Positions 1-8,980 of a DNA stretch of 64,000 nt are shown here, one piece after another. The stretch is from Moraxella osloensis (GTDB lineage Bacteria > Pseudomonadota > Gammaproteobacteria > Pseudomonadales > Moraxellaceae). The notes beneath the pieces were generated by a model. That model worked only from the letters and a program-made list of their open reading frames with translations. It was not told where the DNA came from and searched no databases. A program made the translations under genes and the position numbers. Position 1 is the stretch's first letter. Each line of letters starts with the position of its first letter. The stretch lies in NCBI RefSeq assembly GCF_009867135.1, contig NZ_CP047226.1, positions 1,674,001 to 1,738,000 of the forward strand, read 5' to 3'.

Positions 1-558
1 CTTTGGTCAATCATTATCGCTTTAGTCACCGCTATTATTGCCCTGATTGTGCTGCGCTTGGGCAAATGGACGAACTTGCAACACAGTCTTAATAAAGGCA
101 CTTACAGCTCCATGTTGCCTATTTTTAATACAGGCTCAGAAGTCGGTTATGGTGCGGTGATTGCGACATTGGCGGGTTTTGCGGTGTTACGAGATAGCGT
201 GTTAAATCTATCGCCTAGCAACCCATTAATATCAGAAGCTGTGGCTATGACCACCTTAGCGGGCATCACCGGTTCTTCTTCTGGCGGCTTGAGTATCGCG
301 CTGCCCATTTTAGGCAAAGAATATTTGGCACAGGCAGTGACGCATGGGATAAATCCTGAGTTATTGCATCGCGTCGCGGTGATGGCAGCAGGTGGCTTAG
401 ACACGCTACCGCATAGTGGTGCGGTGATTACGTTATTTGCTATTTGCCATTTGACTCACAAGCAATCTTATAAAGATGTCGCCATGGTGACGATGGCAAT
501 TCCGCTGATTGCGGTGACGGTGGTGATTGTTTTGGGTACCATGTTGGGTTCTTTTTAA
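1..558 (+). CDS. GntP-family permease, C-terminal part
   Basis: The 5' end lies outside the window; the reading frame is open from base 1 and gives the last 185 residues. These are strongly hydrophobic, with at least four membrane spans. They contain the GntP-family segment around LPHSGAVITLFAICHLTHK, followed by a final span ending in a short tail. GntP proteins are inner-membrane H+ symporters for gluconate and related hydroxy acids; some relatives take up 3-hydroxybutyrate. The substrate cannot be told from this fragment. The stop codon is followed by a 15-bp tandem copy of the gene tail and then by a terminator shared with the convergent rnd gene. Confidence 0.85.
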   Translation, partial: LWSIIIALVTAIIALIVLRLGKWTNLQHSLNKGTYSSMLPIFNTGSEVGYGAVIATLAGFAVLRDSVLNLSPSNPLISEAVAMTTLAGITGSSSGGLSIALPILGKEYLAQAVTHGINPELLHRVAVMAAGGLDTLPHSGAVITLFAICHLTHKQSYKDVAMVTMAIPLIAVTVVIVLGTMLGSF

Positions 559-590
559 GCGGCTTATTTTTAAGCGGTTTATTTTAAGCC
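552..590. repeat. 15-bp tandem repeat over a stop codon
   Basis: TTTTTAAGCGGCTTA at 552-566 is followed by TTTTTAAGCGGTTTA at 567-581 and a partial third copy to 590. The first unit contains the TAA stop of the permease gene (556-558). With a 15-bp period the copies stay in frame and supply backup stops. Confidence 0.85.
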
Positions 591-600
591 ATTTAGTAGT

Positions 601-630
601 AAAAAATCCCACTCAGCGGTGGGATTTTTT
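601..630. terminator. Bidirectional rho-independent terminator
   Basis: An A6 run, ATCCCAC, a six-base loop, GTGGGAT and a T6 run form a perfect hairpin. Because A and T tracts flank both arms it can serve the permease gene (+) and rnd (-), which converge here. Confidence 0.9.
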
Positions 631-633
631 CAT

Positions 634-1845
634 TTATTCAGCGGTTGTTTCATGGTCAATAGATGGCGGGTTATTGGCAATCACCGTATCTAAAATGGGT
701 AAAATCTCTGCCATAATCCACGCCTTGCGCCACCCACTCAGCCAAGGGCTTAATGCCGGTTTTTCTGCTGCGACAGCATAAGCATACAGCTCTGACAGCC
801 ATTTTTTCCGCATCAATACTGTTTCATCAATTGATAAGGTTTGCCCATGCTGCTTAATCGCTTTTTCCAATTGTTTTTGCACATCGCTAGACAGACTGCG
901 ATATGGTAAAGGCAATAGAGCTGGATAGGCTGCATCATCTTCTTTTCGCACCTTATCAATCAGCGTCAAAATCTCTTGCCCATACATGCGAATCACATTG
1001 GGCTTGATACTGGTAAAACTTAGCTGCTTCATACTAAAAGGCGGTTTTTCGACGATTTCACGGAGCGCCTGCGGGCGCAGGATAAAAGTGCGTGGTCTAT
1101 TGATTGATTTGGCAAGTTGTTCGCGCCATTCGCACAGAGTTTGCAGCATCGCCAGCTGCTCGCGATTATCGCGGTAATCAGCGACACTCAAGTACAAAGC
1201 GTTATCAGGCGTGCTAAAGTTGGCAAAAATTTCTTGCGTATAGCTTTGGCAGTCTTCAACCGCGTATTGCCATAAACCTTGTTCGGTCAACTGTGTTTTG
1301 ATGGCCACAAACATCGGCAATAAATAACGCACATCGTCTACTGCATAGCTTTCTTGCTCAGGTGTTAATGGACGCTGCAACCAATCTGATTGGCTTTCAC
1401 CTTTATCCACATGCACAGCAATCGTTTCTTGCAGCGATTTTTGATAGCCAAGGGAGTTTTCACCGGTCAAAAAACCCAAACCAATTTGGGTATCAAACAC
1501 ATTGCGCAGCGCAGGCAAGTTGGAGAGTAAATAATAAATCCCCAAATCTTCACCACACGCATGTAACACCACAGTGGGTATATCCGCTAACACTTCCCAA
1601 AATTCTTCTAAATACAGCTTGGGCGCGTCAATCAAATAAATCGCTTTGCCTGTATTGATTTGGATCAGCGCAAGAATGGGAAAAAAAGTGTCGCGCTTGA
1701 TGAACTCGGTGTCTAACGCAATGGTATCGACTTGCTCTAGGTCATCGAGCAGGGCAAAAAGCGCGTCCTGAGTTTTCACCCAATGGATTGGCAAGTCATG
1801 AAGTTGTTGTAATTGGGCTGGGCTTAACGGATTTTGGATGAGCAT
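634..1845 (-). CDS. rnd: Ribonuclease D
   Basis: RNase D is a 3'-5' exoribonuclease that trims tRNA precursors and other stable RNAs. The 403-residue product has the DEDD exonuclease motifs: DTEF near residue 45, HACGEDLGIY near residue 95, and YAVDDVRYLLPMF near residue 165. An HRDC domain follows (about residues 230-310, with LCEWREQLAKSINRPRTFIL), which in this family helps bind RNA. Length is normal for the family. It is transcribed alone and converges on the GntP-family gene through a shared terminator. recR is the next gene upstream on the same strand, about 80 bp away. Confidence 0.93.
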   Translation of the reverse strand: MLIQNPLSPAQLQQLHDLPIHWVKTQDALFALLDDLEQVDTIALDTEFIKRDTFFPILALIQINTGKAIYLIDAPKLYLEEFWEVLADIPTVVLHACGEDLGIYYLLSNLPALRNVFDTQIGLGFLTGENSLGYQKSLQETIAVHVDKGESQSDWLQRPLTPEQESYAVDDVRYLLPMFVAIKTQLTEQGLWQYAVEDCQSYTQEIFANFSTPDNALYLSVADYRDNREQLAMLQTLCEWREQLAKSINRPRTFILRPQALREIVEKPPFSMKQLSFTSIKPNVIRMYGQEILTLIDKVRKEDDAAYPALLPLPYRSLSSDVQKQLEKAIKQHGQTLSIDETVLMRKKWLSELYAYAVAAEKPALSPWLSGWRKAWIMAEILPILDTVIANNPPSIDHETTAE

Positions 1846-1927
1846 AACTTGGGTCTTGTGGACGGATAATTTAAACGTATTTTATGATGAATCTAGGATT
1901 TTGTCTTGTCAAACTGATGAAAAGATT

Positions 1928-2536
1928 TTATAACCGTCCACGATTTTGCAGGGCTTGACCCAGTGTCATACTATCTAAATACTCAAGCTCTCCGCCCATC
2001 GGAATCCCTTGGGCAATCCGGCTGATATGAGTGACGTAAGGCTTGACCGCTTCACTGATAAAATGCGCGGTGGTTTGCCCTTCTACCGTGGTACTGGTTG
2101 CCAAGATAATTTCTTCCACCGGGGTTTGCGCGGCTTGGTGTTGCTTTAACAGCCCAATCAGCTGATTGATGCCGAGCTGCTCCACGCCAATGCCATCAAT
2201 GGGTGATAAATGCCCGCCAAGCACAAAGTATTTACCGTTAAAATTGGCGGTTTGCTCGATTGCCATCATGTCTGCTGCCGTCTCTACGATACAAAGCACA
2301 TGCTCATTGCGGCGCGGATCGCTACATATCGGGCAAATATCCTCATCAGAAAGCCCACGGCATACTTGGCATTGCTTGATATCATGCATCGCCACAATCA
2401 ACGCTTCGCCCAATGCTTGACCTTGCGGGCGTTTATAGCTGAGCAAATGCAGTGCCATCCGCTGGGCAGATTTGGGTCCTACCCCGGGCAGTACTTTGAG
2501 TTGTTTTACAAGTTCATCAAATTTTGGCGTAAGCAT
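1928..2536 (-). CDS. recR: Recombination mediator RecR
   Basis: RecR works with RecO and RecF to load RecA on gapped DNA. The start at 2536 gives 202 residues beginning [10 protein letters not shown], the usual RecR length. The frame stays open to 2602, but the extra 22 residues are Phe-rich and overlap the terminator behind ybaB, so they are rejected. Visible parts are the helix-hairpin-helix [17 protein letters not shown] (about residues 12-28), the zinc finger with CQVC and CPIC (about residues 57-72), and the Toprim domain with [12 protein letters not shown]. The ybaB-recR order is the common one in gammaproteobacteria, usually following dnaX. Confidence 0.93.
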   Translation of the reverse strand: MLTPKFDELVKQLKVLPGVGPKSAQRMALHLLSYKRPQGQALGEALIVAMHDIKQCQVCRGLSDEDICPICSDPRRNEHVLCIVETAADMMAIEQTANFNGKYFVLGGHLSPIDGIGVEQLGINQLIGLLKQHQAAQTPVEEIILATSTTVEGQTTAHFISEAVKPYVTHISRIAQGIPMGGELEYLDSMTLGQALQNRGRL

Positions 2537-2589
2537 AGGCGCATTCTTATAAAAATGATAAAAAATAAAAAAAGCTGGCTGGAAAATAA

Positions 2590-2619
2590 AAAAAGCTGAC
2601 AATCAATTATCAGCTTTTT
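2590..2619 (-). terminator. Terminator between ybaB and recR
   Basis: AAAAAGCTGA (2590-2599) pairs with TCAGCTTTTT (2610-2619). On the minus strand the hairpin is followed by a T7-A-T4 tract, so it should end ybaB transcription. recR then needs read-through or its own promoter. Confidence 0.8.
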
Positions 2620-2658
2620 ATGGGGATTTGACTGCCTAATCGCAAGGCAATTTTCCAC

Positions 2659-2710
2659 TATTTTATAGCGCTACTTTATAGCCTTACTGGATAGCCCTAG
2701 TATAAGCCTA
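2659..2710. repeat. Degenerate 13-bp tandem repeat, four units
   Basis: Four diverged 13-bp units share the pattern TAnTnnATAGCnn, starting at 2659, 2672, 2685 and 2698. They begin six bases after the ybaB stop codon. Confidence 0.65.
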
Positions 2711-2716
2711 GTGGGT

Positions 2717-3046
2717 TTAAAATAAACCATTCATGCCTGGTGGCAACCCCATGCCATTGGTGGCACTCGCCATTTCAGTCTCGTGTAGTTCATCGGCCTG
2801 ACGCACGGCATCATTGATAGCAGCCGCAATCAAATCTTCAATCATATCAGGGTCATCTTGCAGTAGGCTTGGATCGATTGACAAACGTTTGACCACATGG
2901 CGACCATTCATGGTGACTTTCACCAAGCCACTACCCGCTTCGGCATGCACTTCTTTTTCTGCCAGTTTTTTCTTGGCGTTTTCAACGTTTTTTTCGACTT
3001 GCTTTTGCATCATTTGCGCTTGTTGCATGAGGGCTTGTAAGTTCAT
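2717..3046 (-). CDS. ybaB: YbaB/EbfC nucleoid-associated protein
   Basis: This 109-residue protein belongs to the YbaB/EbfC family of small dimeric DNA-binding proteins that coat the nucleoid. The family features are a charged N-terminal helix ([20 protein letters not shown]), the strand with [18 protein letters not shown], and the C-terminal helix ending in the MGLPPGM type of tail. The start has a good ribosome binding site (AGGAAAACTC before ATG). It is followed by recR on the same strand with a terminator-like hairpin between them. Family members are often co-transcribed with dnaX and recR; dnaX is not next to it here. Confidence 0.92.
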   Translation of the reverse strand: MNLQALMQQAQMMQKQVEKNVENAKKKLAEKEVHAEAGSGLVKVTMNGRHVVKRLSIDPSLLQDDPDMIEDLIAAAINDAVRQADELHETEMASATNGMGLPPGMNGLF

Positions 3047-3139
3047 GAGTTTTCCTGTTTGTTTCTAATGTTGGTGGTTCATTGTAGCGAATTTGACTGC
3101 AAACTGTCTATTGCTAATCGTTAGCCCAAATTTTTAACA

Positions 3140-3165
3140 TACAACTGCTAACCTACAACTGCTAA
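3140..3165. repeat. 14-bp tandem duplication
   Basis: TACAACTGCTAA occurs at 3140-3151 and again at 3154-3165, upstream of the sirtuin gene. A looser repeat, CACTCACATAAA, follows just downstream. Confidence 0.7.
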
Positions 3166-3233
3166 TCCAAAATCACTCACATAAAAATGCTAAAATAACC
3201 TCACTCACATAAACCCATTAACAGCAAAAAACT

Positions 3234-4016
3234 ATGACTATTACTATGACTATGACAACAACTATACCCCAATCGCTAGAGGTCACTCTCTGTAAAGCCG
3301 CTGATGTTATTAAATGCGCCCAAAATATTGCCATCCTGACGGGGGCAGGTGTCTCGGCTGAAAGTGGCATTTCGACTTTTCGGGATAAACTTACCGGACT
3401 GTGGCAACACTACCAAGCCGAATATTTGGTCAGCATTCAAGCGTTTGAAAAGGAACCTGCATTGGTGTGGCAATGGCACCAATGGTGGCGTGGACAAATC
3501 GCCGATAAACAGCCCAATCCTGCCCATTTTGCCTTAGGCGAATGGCAAACATTGGCGAAGCAGCAAGGCAAAACTTGGACGCTGTTTAGCCAAAATGTCG
3601 ACAATCTGCACGAGCAAGGCAGCGCTACGGTGGCAAAACTACATGGGGATTTGGCCAAAAATCATTGTCATAATTGCGGCAAACCGTATGACAAAGCCAT
3701 TGCTATCACAGACACTGAGCTAAAGCATTGTGAATGCGGCGGCTTGATTCGCCCGGATATTGTGTGGTTTGGCGAGATGTTGCCACAGGAGGCTTGGCAA
3801 ACGGCAGAAACGGCAGCGCTCAATTGTGATGTATTGGTGAGTATCGGCACATCAAGCGTGGTTTATCCTGCGGCGGGCTTGATTGATTTGGCAAAACAAC
3901 AGGGCGCAACCGTCATCGAGATTAATCCCAATCCGACCCAGACCCCAGCGGTTGACATCGTGTTACCCGACAACGCAGGGAAAATATTGCCGTTATTGGT
4001 TAATGCGCTGAAATAA
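3234..4016 (+). CDS. cobB: Sir2-family NAD-dependent deacylase
   Basis: Sirtuins remove acyl groups from lysines using NAD+. The 260-residue product shows the NAD-binding motif GAGVSAESGISTFRD (about residues 37-51), SQNVDNLHEQG, and the catalytic His in KLHGDL. Four cysteines arranged CHNC and CECG form the likely zinc site, followed by RPDIVWFGE, a class III sirtuin signature. The start is uncertain: ATG codons at 3234, 3246 and 3252 lie in a repetitive stretch and none has a strong ribosome binding site. It converges with metZ through a shared terminator. The symbol is by family resemblance. Confidence 0.88.
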   Translation: MTITMTMTTTIPQSLEVTLCKAADVIKCAQNIAILTGAGVSAESGISTFRDKLTGLWQHYQAEYLVSIQAFEKEPALVWQWHQWWRGQIADKQPNPAHFALGEWQTLAKQQGKTWTLFSQNVDNLHEQGSATVAKLHGDLAKNHCHNCGKPYDKAIAITDTELKHCECGGLIRPDIVWFGEMLPQEAWQTAETAALNCDVLVSIGTSSVVYPAAGLIDLAKQQGATVIEINPNPTQTPAVDIVLPDNAGKILPLLVNALK

Positions 4017-4042
4017 AAAAGCACAATAAAACAGTGACATAA

Positions 4043-4072
4043 AAAAGCCAGTAAATTTTGCGACTGGCTTTT
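4043..4072. terminator. Bidirectional terminator between cobB and metZ
   Basis: AAAAGCCAGT (4043-4052) pairs with ACTGGCTTTT (4063-4072) around a ten-base loop. It lies between two convergent genes. Confidence 0.85.
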
Positions 4073-4102
4073 GGGTGCTGGCTAGTGGTTTTTGGTTTTC
4101 TG

Positions 4103-5344
4103 TTAGGCGAGTGTATCCAAACCGCGTTTTAAATCAGCGATAATATCATCGACATCTTCAAGCCCCACCGAGAAGCGAATTAAGCCTTCGCTCACGCCCG
4201 CCTCGATTCTTGCTTCAGGTGTCATGCGAAAATGGGTCGTCGTCGCAGGATGGGTAATGGTGCTTTTGGCATCGCCTAGGTTATTGGTAATCGAAATCAT
4301 GTTGGTACTATCGATAACATGCCAGGCTGCCGCTTGGTCAGCCACCTCAAAGCCAATAATGGCGCCAAATGCACCGCCTTCTACATTTTTGAGTGCGGTA
4401 TGTTGGCGTTTGGCGATGTCATGGGATGGGTGATCGGGCAACCCTGAAAAATGCACTTTGCTGACTTTTGGGTGATTGTGCAAAAATTTAGCGATTTGAT
4501 TGGCATTTTCGCAGTGGGCTTTCATACGCAGTGACAAGGTTTCTAGACCCTTTAGCAACACCCAAGCATTAAATGGCGATAGACTAATCCCGCCGGTACG
4601 AACCACCCCAAAGGCTTTTTCCATTAAGTCATTGTTACCGACCAACGCACCGCCTAGCACACGACCTTGACCGTCAATATATTTACTGGCGGAATGCAAG
4701 ACCACATCCGCACCCAACATTAAAGGTTTTTGAATGGCGGGGGTAGCAAAGCAGTTATCAACGATTAATAGCGCATCGTGGTCATGCGCGAGCCTTGATA
4801 AAAAGCTTAAATCGGCAATTTGCGCCAAAGGATTGGAGGGGCTTTCGCAGTACAGCACCTTGGTATTTGGCTGCATCGCCTGTTGCCAAGCGTCATTGTC
4901 AAAGCAATCGACATAACTCACCTCGACGCCAAACGCTTTAAAGTAGGTATCAAACAGGGCGACTGATGAGCCAAATAATTGCTTGGCTGCTAGCAGATGG
5001 TCACCGGCTTGCAAGTACGCCAAACACATGGTCAAAATCGCGCCCATGCCTGATGCGGTTGCCACGCAGCGCTCGCCTTCTTCTAAAGCTGCCAATCTAC
5101 GCTCAAAAGCGCGCACGGTTGGATTGGTATGGCGAGAGTAAACATTGCCTTTTTTATTGCCATTAAAATGATCGGCGGCATCGGCGGCATTGTTGTATAC
5201 GTAGGAGCTAGTGGTAAAAATCGCTTCGTTATGTTCGCCTTCGTCGGTACGGTGGTAACCGCCGCGCACGGAGATGGTTTGGTCGGCATAGTCTAAGCTT
5301 AAATCAAGTGCATCACTTTGCCAGTTGGGGTCTAATTGGGTCAT
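4103..5344 (-). CDS. metZ: O-succinylhomoserine sulfhydrylase (MetZ)
   Basis: This is a PLP enzyme of the Cys/Met metabolism family. MetZ makes homocysteine directly from O-succinylhomoserine and sulfide. The 413-residue product has YSRHTNPTVRAFE near residue 65, the aspartate strand LLIVDNCFATPAIQKPL, and the PLP lysine in HSASKYIDGQGRVLGG. The GQGR.LGG form is typical of MetZ rather than MetB or MetC. The start at 5344 (MTQLDPNW) is preferred over an open extension to 5368, because AAAGATG upstream can act as a weak ribosome binding site. A cystathionine gamma-synthase or methionine gamma-lyase is less likely but not excluded. Confidence 0.88.
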   Translation of the reverse strand: MTQLDPNWQSDALDLSLDYADQTISVRGGYHRTDEGEHNEAIFTTSSYVYNNAADAADHFNGNKKGNVYSRHTNPTVRAFERRLAALEEGERCVATASGMGAILTMCLAYLQAGDHLLAAKQLFGSSVALFDTYFKAFGVEVSYVDCFDNDAWQQAMQPNTKVLYCESPSNPLAQIADLSFLSRLAHDHDALLIVDNCFATPAIQKPLMLGADVVLHSASKYIDGQGRVLGGALVGNNDLMEKAFGVVRTGGISLSPFNAWVLLKGLETLSLRMKAHCENANQIAKFLHNHPKVSKVHFSGLPDHPSHDIAKRQHTALKNVEGGAFGAIIGFEVADQAAAWHVIDSTNMISITNNLGDAKSTITHPATTTHFRMTPEARIEAGVSEGLIRFSVGLEDVDDIIADLKRGLDTLA

Positions 5345-5500
5345 AATGTTACATCTTTTGTGCATCAAATAAATTATGATAGCATAAGTTGGATTTGACG
5401 GTGGCTTTCAAGTCAGTATTTTATGCAAAAACGCCATGACAACCAACTTTTCTTAGGTGAGTGCCACGTTAATCAGTGATTTTTTAAAAGGATTCAGGCT

Positions 5501-7213
5501 TTGGTAGCAGCATTTTATTCGGTATCTGTTGGCTTTGTCAGATTAGTATTGGTCACCTTGGCATCGCAAAAACTCACCACCAAAATTGTGACGTTTTGCT
5601 TGCCATTGCTATTTACGCTGCTACTTACGCTACTTACCGCTTGCCAAATGCTACCGAACAACCCCCATATCGCCGCTACGCCAACTGTATCATCGCAGCT
5701 GACAGGTGCACAAAAATTTTCCGAAAAATCGCGTATCCAAGGTCATTATTTAATCAGTCGTATCAGTGCTAGCAAAAACCCCTCACCGAGCAAATTTTCC
5801 GGTTATTATCCGCTGATTGATAGCAGTGATGCGTTCGCCTCACGCAGTATTTTGACCGAAATGGCTCAGCAGACCATTGATATCCAATACTATATTTGGC
5901 ACAACGATGCAGCAGGGCAATTGATGCTTAAAGACTTGTACCAAGCTGCCAATCGTGGTGTCAAAGTACGACTGTTACTCGATGATTTGAACACCAATCC
6001 GGAACTTGACCAACAGCTACTTGCCTTTGCGGCGCATGCTAATATCCAAGTGCGATTGATTAACCCCAAAGTGGTGCGCAGCTTTACCCCCTCCAATTTT
6101 GTGATAGCACTGCCCCGCTACCAACGCCGCATGCACAATAAAAGCATGACCTTTGACCGCCAGTTATCCATAATTGGTGGGCGCAATATTGGCGATGAAT
6201 ATCTGCGTAAAGATAGCATCGCTGAGTTTGCTGATTTGGATGTTTTGCTTGCCGGCAAAGTGGTCAACCAAATCAATGATAGTTTTGAAGATTATTGGAA
6301 TAGTCCTCTATCGTATGATATCGAGCGTTTGGTCAGACCCTCAAAAAACCCCGATCGTAATAAAAGCGATGAGCCATTTTTGGGGACTTTGACTGCGATT
6401 GCACCGATCAACAGCCAGTCCCATCTACATAAAAGCTCGCAACTTTATCGGGTACAAAATGGCGCAATAGTCGATAAACAACTGTATAACAAAAAAATCC
6501 AATTTCGTTGGCAACCAATGGAATTTTTGGCAGATGATGTCAAAAAACTACTCAACCAAGATGATAAAGATAGCCGATTGGTATCACAGCTTCGAGCACG
6601 TATTGGCACCCCAAAACAGCAATTGACCATTGTCTCATCGTACTTTGTGCCCACTGACTTGGGCGTGCTGCAACTAAGCAAACTCATGGAAAACGGGGTA
6701 AAAATCAATATTTTTACCAACTCGTATGAATCAACCGATGTACCTATCGTGCATTCAGGGTATAACGTGGCACGCGTGCCGATGCTCAAAGCGGGAATTG
6801 GACTGTATGAGCTAAAATCCTCTGCCGATGCAGACTTTCGCCGCAAAAAACGTAGCTTATATCGCAGTAAATACAGCACCAGTTTACATACCAAAGCCTT
6901 TGCCGTGGATGACAAATACACGTTTATCGGCTCTTACAATGTGGATCCGCGCTCTGCCAACATCAATACTGAGCTTGGCGTGCTGATTGAAGATAAAGTG
7001 CTTGCCAAATCCTTTCATAATACGTTCGATAAATCCATGCTCAATGTCAGTTACCGCGTCCATCTCGATGATAATGGACAATTGATGTGGCAAACCCATG
7101 ATGATAAAACCAATAAAAAGCTTATCACTTTGGATAAAGAGCCGCACATGACGTTTGTCAATGGACTTTGGCTAAAGATTTTTTCTGCCTTGCCATTTGA
7201 GCGCTTATTGTAA
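5501..7213 (+). CDS. Phospholipase D-family lipoprotein (ClsC-like)
   Basis: This 570-residue protein belongs to the phospholipase D/cardiolipin synthase superfamily. Two HKD motifs are visible, HNKSMTFD and HTKAFAVDD. Each is followed by an IIGGRN or FIGSYN strand, as in the ClsC/YmdC branch. The start is TTG at 5501, supported by AAAAGGA eight bases upstream. The N-terminus is long, with a hydrophobic stretch ending in LLTAC at Cys48, which looks like a lipoprotein cleavage site after an unusually long n-region. It likely acts on membrane phospholipids. It is a single gene, divergent from metZ, without partners nearby. Confidence 0.85.
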   Translation: MVAAFYSVSVGFVRLVLVTLASQKLTTKIVTFCLPLLFTLLLTLLTACQMLPNNPHIAATPTVSSQLTGAQKFSEKSRIQGHYLISRISASKNPSPSKFSGYYPLIDSSDAFASRSILTEMAQQTIDIQYYIWHNDAAGQLMLKDLYQAANRGVKVRLLLDDLNTNPELDQQLLAFAAHANIQVRLINPKVVRSFTPSNFVIALPRYQRRMHNKSMTFDRQLSIIGGRNIGDEYLRKDSIAEFADLDVLLAGKVVNQINDSFEDYWNSPLSYDIERLVRPSKNPDRNKSDEPFLGTLTAIAPINSQSHLHKSSQLYRVQNGAIVDKQLYNKKIQFRWQPMEFLADDVKKLLNQDDKDSRLVSQLRARIGTPKQQLTIVSSYFVPTDLGVLQLSKLMENGVKINIFTNSYESTDVPIVHSGYNVARVPMLKAGIGLYELKSSADADFRRKKRSLYRSKYSTSLHTKAFAVDDKYTFIGSYNVDPRSANINTELGVLIEDKVLAKSFHNTFDKSMLNVSYRVHLDDNGQLMWQTHDDKTNKKLITLDKEPHMTFVNGLWLKIFSALPFERLL

Positions 7214-7512
7214 GCGGGGATATTACAAAAAACACACATTTTTGGTAGTAAAAATAGTACTAAAGTCACTATAGTATGCGGTTTCAAAAAGTAATATATC
7301 TCAGCTGTTAAATCATGACGTTTGCTTGTAATATTTATTTAAATAATTAAATTTATTACAGTTTTGATAAATTATTGTTCAATTTTTCAAGTGATTTAAT
7401 TTGTCAGGTGAAGAGTGACGAATTTAATTCTTTAGCGCGTTAAGTAACCTCTCTGTCCATTGATTATAAAGCGTGCAAACCTTTAGCCAGCTTCTAAGTG
7501 ATATTGTCGACT
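7214..7512. other. AT-rich intergenic region, no gene seen
   Basis: This stretch of about 300 bp lies between the phospholipase D-like gene and the MFS gene. It is AT-rich and has no open frame I would trust. It probably holds the MFS promoter, but no clear -35/-10 pair stands out. Confidence 0.5.
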
Positions 7513-8835
7513 ATGCCATTTTTTCATGATGCCAACGAAGAAATTAGGGATTTAAATCGCTACGAAAAAAACGTGGTGTATTTAACAATTTTTGGGGCTT
7601 TTTTTGCTTCCTTTGATTTTACGATTTATTTTTATTTTAATGATAGTATCAATCAAGCTTTTTTCCCAGAAAATATGCCCGAGTCGTTAAAGTCGATTTG
7701 TTTTTTGCTGCTGATTTTAGCCGGTTATATGTCAAGACCGCTAGGCGGTTTGATATTGGGTGATATTGGCGATCGCTATGGCAGAAAACGTGTGTTGCTG
7801 TATAGTTTGCTGTTGGTAGGTGCGTCTGGTTTAGTGATTGCCTGTTTGCCTACCTATCATCATATCGGTGTGGCAGCGATTGTTCTCATGCTATTATTGC
7901 GTTTAATTCAAGGCTTTGGCTATGGGGCTGAGGTGCCCGCTTCATGGGTATACATTGCTGAGCATATGCCACGGCGTCAATTAGGGTCAGTGTGTGGCGG
8001 TCTTATTAGTGCACTGATTTTGTCGACTTTGATGGGCAATATTTTAAGCGCCACCTTATCCAATATGCTCACCCCTACCCAGATGCAATCGTATGGTTGG
8101 CGTATTCCTTTTGTCATCGCCAGTATCGGTACGCTATTTGCGGTGCTGTTACGAGCCAAGCTTGAAGAAACCCCGCTTTGGCTGATGGCTAAGTCTAAAA
8201 ATCGCTTGGTTAAACGTCTACCGATACGCCTAGCTATTATCAAATACCGTTATGGTACGGTGATGACGCTGGGTTTGTCTTGGTTTACTGCCAGTGTTTA
8301 TTTGACGATTTATTTGCTTTTGCCGATTTTGGGCATCCAGTTTTTTGATGTCGATACCAGTTTGATGATGATATCTAATGGGGTGGGTATTATCTTTGGT
8401 GGATTGGGGGCTTTAACCTATGGTTATTTTGCCGATCGTTTTAACCCAGGTCGTGTATTTACTTTAGGCTGTATATTTTTAAGCATTGCCAGTGTTATTT
8501 TCTTTGTTTCATTAAAAGACAGTAGTGAGTTACTACTGATTAACTATGCGATTTTAGGATTTTTCTCTGGCGTGATTGGCTTAGTCCCAAGTATTTGTGT
8601 GCGTCTGTTTCCGGTTGGTGTACGCCTAAGTGCTATTAGCTTTACCTATAACTTAGCGTATGCATTGGCAGGCGCATTATTGCCTGTGCTATTGATTTAT
8701 TTTTCACGTAAATTAATGCTTTCAAGCGCCTTGTATCTGGTGTTTGTCTGTGTGATTGGCATTATCATGGGTATGTTGTTGACCAATTTGCATGGTTTGT
8801 ATCGCATGGAAGATAAGCGGCTGATGAATTCTTGA
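7513..8835 (+). CDS. MFS transporter, metabolite:H+ symporter type
   Basis: The protein is about 440 residues with twelve predicted membrane spans. The MFS signature between spans 2 and 3 reads GDIGDRYGRKRVLL, preceded by GYMSRPLGG, and the segment RLIQGFGYGAEVPASWVYIAEH follows. This pattern fits the metabolite:H+ symporter (MHS) branch, which carries organic acids, betaine or proline; the substrate is unknown. GTG at 7498 or ATG at 7513 could start it; neither has a clear ribosome binding site, and ATG is used here. It stands alone. The half-permease at 57.8 kb belongs to the same branch but is clearly a different gene. Confidence 0.85.
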   Translation: MPFFHDANEEIRDLNRYEKNVVYLTIFGAFFASFDFTIYFYFNDSINQAFFPENMPESLKSICFLLLILAGYMSRPLGGLILGDIGDRYGRKRVLLYSLLLVGASGLVIACLPTYHHIGVAAIVLMLLLRLIQGFGYGAEVPASWVYIAEHMPRRQLGSVCGGLISALILSTLMGNILSATLSNMLTPTQMQSYGWRIPFVIASIGTLFAVLLRAKLEETPLWLMAKSKNRLVKRLPIRLAIIKYRYGTVMTLGLSWFTASVYLTIYLLLPILGIQFFDVDTSLMMISNGVGIIFGGLGALTYGYFADRFNPGRVFTLGCIFLSIASVIFFVSLKDSSELLLINYAILGFFSGVIGLVPSICVRLFPVGVRLSAISFTYNLAYALAGALLPVLLIYFSRKLMLSSALYLVFVCVIGIIMGMLLTNLHGLYRMEDKRLMNS

Positions 8836-8879
8836 GTTTTTTCATCGCTGATAGTTGTTTTACCATCGCTTTTTTTAGC

Positions 8880-8909
8880 GCTTTCTTTGACAGAGCTTTC
8901 TTTGACAGA
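8880..8909. repeat. 15-bp perfect tandem duplication
   Basis: GCTTTCTTTGACAGA occurs at 8880-8894 and again, unchanged, at 8895-8909, between the MFS gene and dusA. Confidence 0.9.
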
Positions 8910-8944
8910 TTAGCTATAGATCAGCCACTTTTTTTGAATATTTG

Positions 8945-8980
8945 CCTATGACACTGCCTATAACCCTGCCTATGACCACA
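8945..8980. repeat. 12-bp triplication over the dusA start
   Basis: CCTATGACACTG (8945-8956), CCTATAACCCTG (8957-8968) and CCTATGACCACA (8969-8980) are three diverged units. The first and third contain in-frame ATG codons at 8948 and 8972. Confidence 0.75.

Noticed and set aside
147-404. Open frames antisense to the GntP gene, and similar long antisense frames inside comEC, lolC, macA and smc.
   Set aside because: They lack ribosome binding sites and family features and follow the codon pattern of the gene on the other strand.
2537-2602. A 22-residue N-terminal extension of RecR.
   Set aside because: It is Phe-rich, overlaps a terminator and is absent from the family; the ATG at 2536 gives the normal length.
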